DNA of 25,243 bases. Origin: Actinomycetota bacterium. Lineage in GTDB: Bacteria > Actinomycetota > UBA4738. Positions 15,869 to 22,798 of the stretch are shown piece after piece. Below the pieces are notes generated by a model. That model had not been told where the DNA came from and made no database searches. It was given only the letters and a program-made list of their open reading frames with translations. Each line of letters begins with the position of its first letter. Position 1 is the first letter of the stretch. Made by a program: the position numbers and the translations under genes. The stretch covers positions 16,619-41,861 of the forward strand of contig VAYG01000044.1 of NCBI GenBank assembly GCA_005885015.1. The letters run 5' to 3'.

Positions 15869-15881
15869 TAGATTGGCAACG
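15869..15881 (+). promoter_or_regulatory. -10 element for leaderless miaB mRNA
   Basis: TAGATT (15869-15874) is 7 nt before GTG 15882, right after the terminator, with no Shine-Dalgarno. This supports leaderless translation and the GTG start over the TTG at 15873. Confidence 0.6.
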
Positions 15882-17177
15882 GTGACCAGGCGCTATCTGC
15901 TGCGGACCTTCGGGTGCCAGATGAACGAGCACGACTCCGAGCGCATCGCGGGCATGCTCGAGACCGACGGGTTCCTCCCCGCCGAGGCCGCGGAGGAGGC
16001 CGAGGTGGTCGTCCTCAACACCTGCGCGGTGCGGGAGAACGCAGACAACCGCCTCTATGGGGCGCTCGGACACCTGAAGCCGCTCAAGGAGACCCGCCCC
16101 CGGATGCGCATCGTGGTCGCGGGGTGCCTTGCCCAGAAGGACCGCGGGCTGATCCAGCGGCGGGCGCCATGGGTCGACGTCGTGGTGGGCACGCACGCCC
16201 TTCCCGGCCTGCTCGAGCTGCTCCACGCAGCGGAGCGGGACGGCCCCCAGATGGACGTCCGGGAGTACACGGAGGTATTTCCCAGCGCGCTCCCCGCTCG
16301 GCGCGCCGCCGACTGGCACGCGTGGGTCTCGGTCAGCGTGGGCTGCGACAACCGGTGCACGTTCTGCATCGTCCCCCTGGTGCGGGGGCCGCAGCTCTCC
16401 CGCCCCATGGCCGACATCGTGGCAGAGGTGGAGGCGCTCGCTCGCCGCGACGTGGTGGAGGTTACGCTCCTCGGCCAGAACGTGAACACGTACGGGCGCG
16501 ACCTGACGGTGCCGGGGTCGAGTCCCCGCCCGCTCTTCGCGCAGCTCCTCCGGGCCGTCGACCGGGTGGACGGCATCCGGCGGATCCGGTTCACCAGCCC
16601 GCATCCCCACGACTTCACGGACGACGTCATCGATGCCATGGCGGAGGCCGAGGCCGTGTGCGAGCACATCCATTTCCCCCTGCAGTCCGGGTCCGACCGG
16701 GTCCTGCGGGCGATGCGCCGCTCCTATCGCTCCGGGCGCTACCTGGAGTGGCTCGAGCGGATCCGGACGGCCATCCCGGGGATGGCCGTCACCACGGACA
16801 TCATCGTGGGCTTCCCCGGGGAGACCGAGAACGACTTCGCCGACACCCTCCGAGTGGTCGAGGCCGCGGCCTTCGACGCCGCCTTCACCTTCCAGTACTC
16901 GCCCCGCCCCGGGACGGCCGCGGCCACGCTCCCCAATCAGGTGCCGAAGGAGATCGTCCAGGATCGGTTCGAAAGAACGAGGAGCTGGTCGGGCGGACCG
17001 AGGAGGTGCTGGTGGAGGGCCCGGGAAGGAAGCGAGACCTGGCCGCGCGCACCAGGACCAACAAGCTCGTGCACATGCCGGGCGATCTCCCTGCGGGGAC
17101 GTTCGCCCACGTCCGCGTGTCGGCCGCGCATCCCCATCACCTCGAGGCAGAGATCGCTTCGGTCGAGAGGCCCCTGA
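15882..17177 (+). CDS. miaB: tRNA-2-methylthio-N6-dimethylallyladenosine synthase MiaB, main part (frame broken)
   Basis: Radical-SAM methylthiotransferase that modifies A37 of UNN-decoding tRNAs after MiaA. The N-terminal UPF0004 domain has Cys12, Cys48 and Cys82 (FGCQMNEHDSE, NTCAVRENA, GCLAQKD) for one [4Fe-4S] cluster. The radical-SAM CxxxCxxC is Cys155/159/162 (VGCDNRCTFC). LGQNVNTYGRD, FTSPHPHDF and FPLQSGSDRVLRAMRR follow. The MiaB frame is coherent only up to DRFE near base 16972; the remaining ~70 residues to 17177 are out-of-frame tail. The C-terminal TRAM domain is in the -1 frame. Confidence 0.85.
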   Translation: MTRRYLLRTFGCQMNEHDSERIAGMLETDGFLPAEAAEEAEVVVLNTCAVRENADNRLYGALGHLKPLKETRPRMRIVVAGCLAQKDRGLIQRRAPWVDVVVGTHALPGLLELLHAAERDGPQMDVREYTEVFPSALPARRAADWHAWVSVSVGCDNRCTFCIVPLVRGPQLSRPMADIVAEVEALARRDVVEVTLLGQNVNTYGRDLTVPGSSPRPLFAQLLRAVDRVDGIRRIRFTSPHPHDFTDDVIDAMAEAEAVCEHIHFPLQSGSDRVLRAMRRSYRSGRYLEWLERIRTAIPGMAVTTDIIVGFPGETENDFADTLRVVEAAAFDAAFTFQYSPRPGTAAATLPNQVPKEIVQDRFERTRSWSGGPRRCWWRAREGSETWPRAPGPTSSCTCRAISLRGRSPTSACRPRIPITSRQRSLRSRGP

Positions 17178-17209
17178 GTCCGGCCGAAGCGGTCGGGGCC
17201 ACCGTATGA
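16973..17209 (+). CDS. miaB: MiaB C-terminal TRAM domain, displaced into the -1 frame
   Basis: From 16973 the -1 frame reads KNEELVGRTEEVLVEGPG, TRTNKLVHMPGDLPAGTFAHVRVSAAHPHHL, the normal TRAM domain of MiaB, and stops at 17209 with the usual ATGA overlap with miaA. Between the conserved VQDRFE and KNEELVG, about 13-14 family residues (the helix with an LQxxIS-type motif) are missing. The break is therefore a short deletion of length not divisible by three, not a simple slip. TRAM binds the tRNA. Confidence 0.8.
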   Translation, partial: KNEELVGRTEEVLVEGPGRKRDLAARTRTNKLVHMPGDLPAGTFAHVRVSAAHPHHLEAEIASVERPLSPAEAVGATV

Positions 17210-18165
17210 CCGGGGACCTCCTTCTCGCCTTGCTCGGGCCGACGGCCTCGGGCAAGACGGAGGCCTCGTTGTCCCTGGCGGAGGAGCTCGGCGCCGAGAT
17301 CGTGTGCGTCGATTCCATGCTCGTGTATCGGGGGATGGACGTGGGGACGGCCAAACCGACCATCGAGCAGCGGGCCAGGGTTCCGCATCATCTCCTCGAC
17401 CTGGCCGACCCGACGGAGCGATTCTCCGTAGCCAGGTTCCAGGCGCTGGCCCGGGAGGCCGTCTCCGACATCCGGGACCGGGGCCACCGGGCGCTGCTGG
17501 TGGGCGGGGGCGGTCTCTATTACCGAGCGGTGGTGGACGGGCTGCGCTTCCCGGGCACATTGCCGTCCGCCCGGTCGAGCCTGGAGAAGGAAGCGGCGCG
17601 CGTCGGTCCCGAGGCCCTGCACCGGCAACTGGCCGAGGTCGACCCGGTCGCGGCACGCCGGATCCATCCCCGCAACGTCCGGCGGACGATCCGAGCGCTG
17701 GAGGTCAGGGCCATCACCGGCGCGGTGTTCTCGGCCGGGTATCAGGACTGGGATCGCTATCCCTCGGACGCGGTCCGAGCCGCCGGGATCGAGCTTCCTC
17801 GGGAGGTCCTCCACGCCCGGATCGAGCGACGGGTCCGCGAGATCATGCCGGGGCTCCTCCGGGAGACCAGCCGCCTCCTGGCGCGAGGGGCCGGTCCGTT
17901 CATCACGTCCAGCCAGGCCATCGGCTACGCCGAGGCTGCTTCCCTCCTGGAGGGTCGGATGACGGAAGCGGAGGCCTCGGCCAGCACCGTTCGGCGGACC
18001 AAGGCCCTGGCCAGGCGGCAGATGGCGTGGCTCCGCCGGGACCCCAGGATCCGCTGGTTCATCGCGGGGGACGGCGGCGCCGGGGAGGTCGTCGAGCACG
18101 TCGTGGTGTGGCTCGGAGCGGGATCTCGGCTCGCGGCCGCGGCGGCCACGCGACAGGAGGGGTAG
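17206..18165 (+). CDS. miaA: tRNA dimethylallyltransferase
   Basis: A 319-aa enzyme that transfers dimethylallyl from DMAPP to A37 of tRNA. The P-loop GPTASGKT (residues 11-18), VDSMLVYRGMDVGTAKP, VPHHLLDLADP, LLVGGGGLYYRAVVDG, NVRRTIRALEV and QAIGYAEA follow in the expected order. One small departure is SML in place of the common SRQ/SMQ after VD. ATG 17206 overlaps the miaB stop, and the stop abuts the dapF start. It makes the substrate of MiaB. Confidence 0.95.
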   Translation: MTGDLLLALLGPTASGKTEASLSLAEELGAEIVCVDSMLVYRGMDVGTAKPTIEQRARVPHHLLDLADPTERFSVARFQALAREAVSDIRDRGHRALLVGGGGLYYRAVVDGLRFPGTLPSARSSLEKEAARVGPEALHRQLAEVDPVAARRIHPRNVRRTIRALEVRAITGAVFSAGYQDWDRYPSDAVRAAGIELPREVLHARIERRVREIMPGLLRETSRLLARGAGPFITSSQAIGYAEAASLLEGRMTEAEASASTVRRTKALARRQMAWLRRDPRIRWFIAGDGGAGEVVEHVVVWLGAGSRLAAAAATRQEG

Positions 18166-19065
18166 ATGCGTTTCGCCAAGTACCACGGAACGGGGAACGA
18201 CTTCGTGCTGGTGGAGGACCTGGACGGCCAGCTCTCGCTCGATCCCTCCGTTATCGCGGGCCTGTGCGACCGGCGCTTCGGGGTCGGGGCCGACGGCCTC
18301 ATCCGCGTGGTCCGCGGCTCGGGCGGGTTGGATGAAGCGGGGGACGCCGACTTCTTCATGGACTACTACAACGCGAACGGCGAGGTGGCCGAGATGTGCG
18401 GGAACGGGATCCGGTGCTTGGCCAAGTTCGTGTTCGACCGCCGCCTCACCAGCGGGCACGACCTCCGGGTGGCCACGCGCGCCGGGCTCAAGCAACTGAA
18501 GCTGGAGGTGCGCGACGGCTCGGTGGAGCGGGTCACGGTCGACATGGGTCCGCCGTCGTTCGAGCGCAAGGCCATCGGGATGGTTGGGGAGCCCACCGAT
18601 ACGTTCATCGGACAGCCGCTCGAGGTTGGGGGGCGCACCTTCACCGCCATGGCCGTATCGATGGGGAACCCTCACTGCGTGCTGTTCGTCGACCCGGCCG
18701 AGGACCTCCGGGCCCTGGACGTTCCCGGCTTGGGCTCCATCGTGGAGAACCGGGACGACCTGTTCTCCAACCGAACCAACGTCGAGTTCGTGCGGCCGGT
18801 CGACCGCTTGCTGGACACCCGGGTGTGGGAGCGGGGGTCCGGCGAGACGTTCGCCTGCGGGACCGGGGCGTGCGCGGCCCTGGTGGCCGCCTCGGTCGCC
18901 GGCTTCGTCGGCCGCGAGGCCACCGTCCGCTTCCCGGGCGGGATCCTCGATCTGGTCTGGAGGCCCGACGACCACGTCCACATGACCGGCCCGGCCGTGT
19001 GCGTCTTCGACGGGGAGGTCGACGAGGCCTGGCTGGCCACGGCGGCCAGAGGGCCGGCTCGATGA
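18166..19065 (+). CDS. dapF: Diaminopimelate epimerase
   Basis: A 299-aa cofactor-free epimerase converting LL- to meso-diaminopimelate for peptidoglycan and lysine. The catalytic cysteines are Cys78 in EMCGNGIRC and Cys231 in ACGTGACA. KYHGTGNDFV at the start, RFGVGADGL and SMGNPHCVLFV also fit. ATG 18166 has AGGAGGGG upstream and follows the miaA stop directly; the stop overlaps dapL (ATGA). This coupling to the LL-DAP-forming DapL means product and user enzymes are co-translated. Confidence 0.97.
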   Translation: MRFAKYHGTGNDFVLVEDLDGQLSLDPSVIAGLCDRRFGVGADGLIRVVRGSGGLDEAGDADFFMDYYNANGEVAEMCGNGIRCLAKFVFDRRLTSGHDLRVATRAGLKQLKLEVRDGSVERVTVDMGPPSFERKAIGMVGEPTDTFIGQPLEVGGRTFTAMAVSMGNPHCVLFVDPAEDLRALDVPGLGSIVENRDDLFSNRTNVEFVRPVDRLLDTRVWERGSGETFACGTGACAALVAASVAGFVGREATVRFPGGILDLVWRPDDHVHMTGPAVCVFDGEVDEAWLATAARGPAR

Positions 19066-20216
19066 GAGTGGCCCGGCGGGTCGCCTGCCTGCCCCCCTAC
19101 CTCTTCGCCGAGCTCGACCGAAAGGTCGCCGCCAAGCGACAGGAGGGCGTCGACGTGATCTCGCTGGGGGTCGGCGACCCCGACCTGCCCACGCCGCGAC
19201 ACGTGGTCGAGGCGCTCCAGGAGGCGGCCGAGGACGCGGCCACCCATCAGTACCCCTCCTACTACGGGTTGCCGGCCCTCCGTCTGGCCGTCGCGGAATG
19301 GTACGAGCGGAGGTTCGGGGTGGAGCTCGATCCCGACACCGAGGTCCTTCCGCTGATCGGATCGAAGGAGGGACTGGCCCACCTGTCCTTCGCCATGATC
19401 GATCCCGGAGACGCGGCGCTGGTCCCCGACCCCGGGTACGCGGTGTACTCGATCGGGACGGCGCTGGCCGGCGGGACCCCCGTCCCCGTGGCCCTGGAAG
19501 CGGGGCGGCGGTTCATCCCTGACCTGGAGGCCCTGTCCCCACCCGCCGCGACCAAGGTCCTGTGGCTCAACTACCCCAGCAATCCGACGGCGGCAGTGGC
19601 CGAGCCGGACTTCTTCGATCGGGCCGTCGACTTCGCGAGGCGCCACGACCTCCTGCTCTGCCACGACGCGGCCTACTCGGAGATCACCTTCGACGGGTTC
19701 GTCGCCCCCAGCGTGCTGCAATCGGCGGGGGCCAAGGACGTGGCCGTGGAGTTCGGGTCGCTGTCGAAGACCTACAACATGACCGGGTGGAGGGTGGGGT
19801 TCGTCGTGGGCAACCCGCGGGCGATCGGCGCCCTGGCCACGCTGAAGACCAACCTCGACTCCTGGATCTTCAACGCCCTGCAGCGGGCCGCGGTGGCTGC
19901 CCTCACCGGCTCTCAGGACCACGTGGAGCAGATGCGAGCCGTCTACCAGAAGCGCCGCGACGTCGTCGTCTCGGCCTTCCAGGAGATCGGCATCCCGGTC
20001 GAGCCGCCGCTCGGCTCGATCTACGTGTGGGTCCCGACGCCGGACGGCCGCTCGGGCGAGGACTTCGCCTCCGATCTGTTGGACGAGGCCGGGGTGGTCG
20101 TGACCCCGGGGACGGGCTTCGGCCGCCAGGGCGAGGGGTTCGTCCGAATCTCCCTCACCGTCGCCGACGCCAGGCTCCAGGAAGCGGTCGATCGTATCCG
20201 CCGTCGGCTGGGGTGA
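19062..20216 (+). CDS. dapL: LL-diaminopimelate aminotransferase (DapL-type), class I/II aminotransferase
   Basis: A 384-aa PLP enzyme of fold type I. It has LPPYLFAELDRK, VISLGVGDPDLPTP, YPSYYGLPALR, LNYPSNPTAAVA, CHDAAYSEITFDG, the PLP lysine Lys236 in SLSKTYNMTGWRVGF, and GEGFVRISL. The N-terminal LPPYLFAELD and GVGDPDLPTP motifs are those I associate with DapL rather than generic aspartate aminotransferases. The translational overlap with dapF supports that role. DapL converts tetrahydrodipicolinate directly to LL-DAP, bypassing the succinylase steps. A generic aspartate aminotransferase remains possible. Confidence 0.82.
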   Translation: MRVARRVACLPPYLFAELDRKVAAKRQEGVDVISLGVGDPDLPTPRHVVEALQEAAEDAATHQYPSYYGLPALRLAVAEWYERRFGVELDPDTEVLPLIGSKEGLAHLSFAMIDPGDAALVPDPGYAVYSIGTALAGGTPVPVALEAGRRFIPDLEALSPPAATKVLWLNYPSNPTAAVAEPDFFDRAVDFARRHDLLLCHDAAYSEITFDGFVAPSVLQSAGAKDVAVEFGSLSKTYNMTGWRVGFVVGNPRAIGALATLKTNLDSWIFNALQRAAVAALTGSQDHVEQMRAVYQKRRDVVVSAFQEIGIPVEPPLGSIYVWVPTPDGRSGEDFASDLLDEAGVVVTPGTGFGRQGEGFVRISLTVADARLQEAVDRIRRRLG

Positions 20217-20316
20217 GGCGCCCGCGCCGGCCGCGGCCCTGGCCCGGCCGGTCCGTCACACGTCCGGAGACGCGAAAGATCGGAGGGAGCGTTTGGACCG
20301 AGGAGGCCCCGGGAAC

Positions 20317-20436
20317 ATGAGCACCCAAGCAGAGACGCCGGCCCGATGGATTCGGGGAAAGGGGCGCTTCCCGGAGCTTCGGTGCAGGCGTCTCTTGCTT
20401 TTTCACGTCCCGCGGGTGTCCTCTTCTCTCCGCTGA
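20317..20436 (+). CDS. Leader ORF upstream of hflX, translationally coupled
   Basis: A 39-codon frame from ATG 20317 with a strong AGGAGG (20301-20306) 10 nt upstream. It reads MSTQAETPARWIRGKG, then RCRRLLLFHVPRVSSSLR, and stops at TGA 20434-20436, overlapping the hflX ATG by one base (TGATG). hflX has no Shine-Dalgarno of its own, so coupling is likely. The frame runs through a long inverted repeat and T-run. It does not look like a conserved protein domain and is better read as a regulatory leader peptide. Confidence 0.5.
   Translation: MSTQAETPARWIRGKGRFPELRCRRLLLFHVPRVSSSLR
20327..20403 (+). terminator. Possible attenuator hairpin in the hflX leader
   Basis: AAGCAGAGACGCC (20327-20339) pairs with GGCGTCTCTTGCTT (20387-20400), 13 base pairs with one bulged base. 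It runs into a T5 run (20399-20403), rare in this GC-rich region. The 47-nt loop contains a smaller GGGAA/TTCCC hairpin (20355-20372). It lies inside the leader ORF, so ribosome position could decide whether it forms. Confidence 0.5.
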
Positions 20437-21755
20437 TGCCTGACCGATACGCCTCCGAGTCCCCCCTGTCCGCCACCTGGCGGCCCGCCGTCCGCGAGCG
20501 GGCCGTTCTGGCGGGGCTGGGCGACGGCTCGGGCGAGGAGCCGCTCAGGGAGCTGGCCTCGCTGGCTCGGGCCGCCGGCGCGGAGCCCGTCGGCCGCGTG
20601 GTCCAGTCCCGGTCCCGGCCGGATCCGGCCACGTTCGTTGGCAAGGGCAAGCTGGCAGAGATCCACGACCTGGTGCACGCGACCTCCGCGGAGGCGGTGA
20701 TCCTGGACGACGAGCTCTCGCCCGGGCAGCTCCGGACCCTGGAGGAGCGGCTGCGGGTGAAGGTCCTGGACCGGACGGCTCTGATCCTGGACATCTTCGC
20801 CCTCCACGCCCGCTCTGGGGAGGGGAAGCTCCAGGTCGAGCTGGCCCAGCTCAACTACCTCCTTCCTCGCCTCCGCGGCTGGGGCGAGGCCATGTCCCGA
20901 CTGGGAGGTGGGATCGGGACCCGGGGACCGGGGGAGACGAAGCTCGAGATCGACCGGCAGCACATCCGGCGGCGGATCTCCAAGCTCCGCAAGGAGATCG
21001 TCGAGCTCGGCAAGAGCCGGAAGGTGAAGCGCTCGGGGCGGGAGCGATCGGGCGTCACGCAGGTCGCCCTGGCCGGGTACACGAACGCGGGGAAGTCCAC
21101 GCTCATGAACGCGCTGACCCACGCCGGCGTCCTGGTGGCCAACCAGCCCTTCGCCACGCTCGACCCCATCACGCGGCGCCTGGCCCTCCCCGGCGGGCGA
21201 AAGGCCACGGTCTCGGACACCGTCGGGTTCATCCGCAAGCTGCCGCACGACCTGGTCGAGGCGTTCAAGTCCACCTTGGAGGAGGTGGCCAGGGCCGACC
21301 TCATCCTGCACGTGGCCGACGCTTCATCCGACGACCTCGAGGCGCAGATGGTGGCGGTGCGGGAGGTGCTCGGCGAGATCGGCGCCGGCCAGATCCCCGA
21401 GGTCCTCGCCTTGAACAAGTGGGACCTCGCCGACGAGGACACCCGGGCCCGCATCCTGCGCCGGCATCCCGACGGAATGGCGGTCTCGGGTCTGACTGGA
21501 GAGGGGGTCCCGGACCTCCTTCGACGGGTGGAGGAGCGGATCCCGACGCCGCCGGTCGAGGTCGAGCTGTTGATCCCGTACGAGCGCGCCGATCTCGTCT
21601 CGATGCTCTATCGCCAGGCCGACGTGGTGAGGACCGAGGATACGGAAAAGGGAACCGAGATGGTGGCCCGGGTCTCGGAAGCGGAACTCGCCCGGTTGGG
21701 CGACTTCATCCGCCGCCCGGCCGTGCGCCGGGGGCTGGCCGGGGACGCGAACTAG
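20436..21755 (+). CDS. hflX: GTPase HflX, ribosome-splitting factor
   Basis: A 439-aa GTPase that splits stalled or heat-damaged 70S ribosomes; relatives give macrolide/lincosamide resistance. The N-terminal domain has FVGKGKLAEI, VILDDELSPGQLR and VLDRTALILDIFALHARSGEGKLQVELAQL. The GIGTRGPGETKLEIDR signature and coiled coil follow. The G domain has GYTNAGKST (G1), DTVGFIRKLPHDLVEAFKSTLEE (G3) and NKWD (G4), then a short C-terminal domain. ATG 20436 overlaps the leader ORF stop; ATG 20346 is an in-frame alternative that would add 30 unconserved residues. Convergent with lexA, 33 nt apart. Confidence 0.95.
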   Translation: MPDRYASESPLSATWRPAVRERAVLAGLGDGSGEEPLRELASLARAAGAEPVGRVVQSRSRPDPATFVGKGKLAEIHDLVHATSAEAVILDDELSPGQLRTLEERLRVKVLDRTALILDIFALHARSGEGKLQVELAQLNYLLPRLRGWGEAMSRLGGGIGTRGPGETKLEIDRQHIRRRISKLRKEIVELGKSRKVKRSGRERSGVTQVALAGYTNAGKSTLMNALTHAGVLVANQPFATLDPITRRLALPGGRKATVSDTVGFIRKLPHDLVEAFKSTLEEVARADLILHVADASSDDLEAQMVAVREVLGEIGAGQIPEVLALNKWDLADEDTRARILRRHPDGMAVSGLTGEGVPDLLRRVEERIPTPPVEVELLIPYERADLVSMLYRQADVVRTEDTEKGTEMVARVSEAELARLGDFIRRPAVRRGLAGDAN

Positions 21756-21788
21756 ACCGCCTCTACTCGCCAGCGGCAGATCCGAAGA

Positions 21789-22409
21789 TCAGATCCTGCG
21801 GATGACGGCCACGACCCTCCCCAGGATCCGGCCCGTCGAGAGCTCGAGCGGCTCCATCGCCGGGTTCTCGGGCACCAGGAGGATCCGGCCGTCCTCCCTC
21901 CGGAACCGCTTGATGGTGGCCTCGTCCTCGGCCGAACCCGGCAGGAGAGCCGCCACGATGTCGCCCTGATCGGCGGATTCCTGCCCGCGCACGATGACCA
22001 CATCGCCGTCGAAGATCCCGGCACCGACCATGGAATCGCCCTGAACCCGTAGGGCGAAATGGCCTGCCTCCCCGGCGTATCCCGCGGGCAGCGCGAGCCA
22101 GTCCTCGACGTTCTGGTCCGCGAGGACCGGAGCCCCCGCGGCGATCCGTCCCAGCAACGGCACCGTCACGACGGCGGCCCGGCGCGCGCCCCGGCCCGGT
22201 CCCTGGAGCTCCATGGCCCGCGGCTTGGCCGGGGCTCGCTTGATCAGGCCCCGCCGCTGGAGGTTCGCCAGCTGCGCGTGCACGCTGGAGCTGGAGGTGA
22301 GGCCGACCGCCTCGCCGATCTCCCGGACCGTGGGCGGATACCCCCGTTCCTGGACGGTCCGGCTGATGAAGTCGAGGATCCGCCGCTGCCTGGCGCTGAT
22401 GTCGTCCAT
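21789..22409 (-). CDS. lexA: SOS repressor LexA
   Basis: A 206-aa repressor. The winged-helix N-terminal domain reads ISARQRRILDFI, GYPPTVREIGEAVGLTSSSSVHAQLANL. The Ala91-Gly92 self-cleavage site is in GRIAAGAP. The catalytic dyad is Ser126 (QGDSMVGAGI) and Lys167 (EATIKRF). ATG 22409 is chosen for GGAGGAG just upstream and the family N-terminus; an upstream in-frame ATG at 22496 would add 29 unconserved residues. Divergent from the LysM gene across a region with three LexA boxes, one overlapping its own promoter, so it is autoregulated. Confidence 0.97.
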   Translation of the reverse strand: MDDISARQRRILDFISRTVQERGYPPTVREIGEAVGLTSSSSVHAQLANLQRRGLIKRAPAKPRAMELQGPGRGARRAAVVTVPLLGRIAAGAPVLADQNVEDWLALPAGYAGEAGHFALRVQGDSMVGAGIFDGDVVIVRGQESADQGDIVAALLPGSAEDEATIKRFRREDGRILLVPENPAMEPLELSTGRILGRVVAVIRRI

Positions 22410-22431
22410 CCGCTCCTCCCGCTCGGAAGCG

Positions 22432-22472
22432 ACGCTAGCACGAGTGTGGCGGGGGATCAAACACGTGTTCGA
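22432..22472 (-). promoter_or_regulatory. lexA promoter with LexA box
   Basis: On the minus strand TTGATC (22460-22455), a 17-nt spacer and TAGCGT (22437-22432) form the promoter. TCAAACACGTGTTCGA (22457-22472), a LexA box with one changed half-site base (CAAAC/GTTCG), overlaps the -35. This fits negative autoregulation. Confidence 0.75.
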
Positions 22473-22480
22473 TTCCCCGC

Positions 22481-22536
22481 TTGACTTCGAACGCATGTTC
22501 GGGGATCATGTCGTCGGTGACTCGAACACGGGTTCG
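22481..22536 (+). promoter_or_regulatory. LysM-gene promoter with two LexA boxes
   Basis: TTGACT (22481-22486), a 17-nt spacer and GATCAT (22504-22509) form a promoter whose spacer holds CGAAC-GCAT-GTTCG (22488-22501), the same geometry as at recA. A second perfect box, CGAAC-ACGG-GTTCG (22523-22536), lies just downstream inside the N-terminal codons. This gene should be tightly LexA-repressed. Confidence 0.8.
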
Positions 22537-22795
22537 ATGGGGACGGGCGGCCGCCTTGGGGGCGGTGGTGGTCCTGGGTGTCTCTTCTCTGGGCGGACGG
22601 GCGGGAGCCGGGGCGGCTCACCCCAAAACCGGCCGGGTGTACGTGGTCCGCCCCGGCGACACGCTCTGGGGGATCGCCGCCTCGTTGGTGGGGCGGGAGG
22701 GAGACCCTCGGCCGGTGGTCGACCGCCTGGCCCGATTGAACGGTATCAGCGACGGGTTGATCGCTCCCGGCCAGCGGCTCATGGTCCGGCCCTGA
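22508..22795 (+). CDS. Small membrane-anchored LysM protein, likely SOS cell-division suppressor (YneA/DivS/ChiZ-like)
   Basis: A 95-aa protein: short basic N-terminus, one hydrophobic helix (AAALGAVVVLGVSSLGG), then a single LysM domain (VYVVRPGDTLWGIAASLVG ... RLARLNGISDGLIAPGQRLMV). Size and layout match the lexA-divergent SOS division suppressors YneA (Bacillus) and DivS/Rv2719c (Corynebacterium/Mycobacterium), and nrdR is close by as in those actinobacteria. LysM binds peptidoglycan. ATG 22508 is listed; GTG 22517 lies 7 nt after the GATCAT -10 and would be the leaderless start, giving 92 aa. Suppressor function is inferred from position, SOS boxes and domain layout. Confidence 0.82.
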   Translation: MSSVTRTRVRWGRAAALGAVVVLGVSSLGGRAGAGAAHPKTGRVYVVRPGDTLWGIAASLVGREGDPRPVVDRLARLNGISDGLIAPGQRLMVRP

Positions 22796-22798
22796 GCC

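Noticed and set aside
16965..16980. Programmed -1 frameshift in miaB
   Set aside because: No X_XXY_YYZ heptamer in the zero frame, and conserved residues are missing at the junction, which a slip would not cause.
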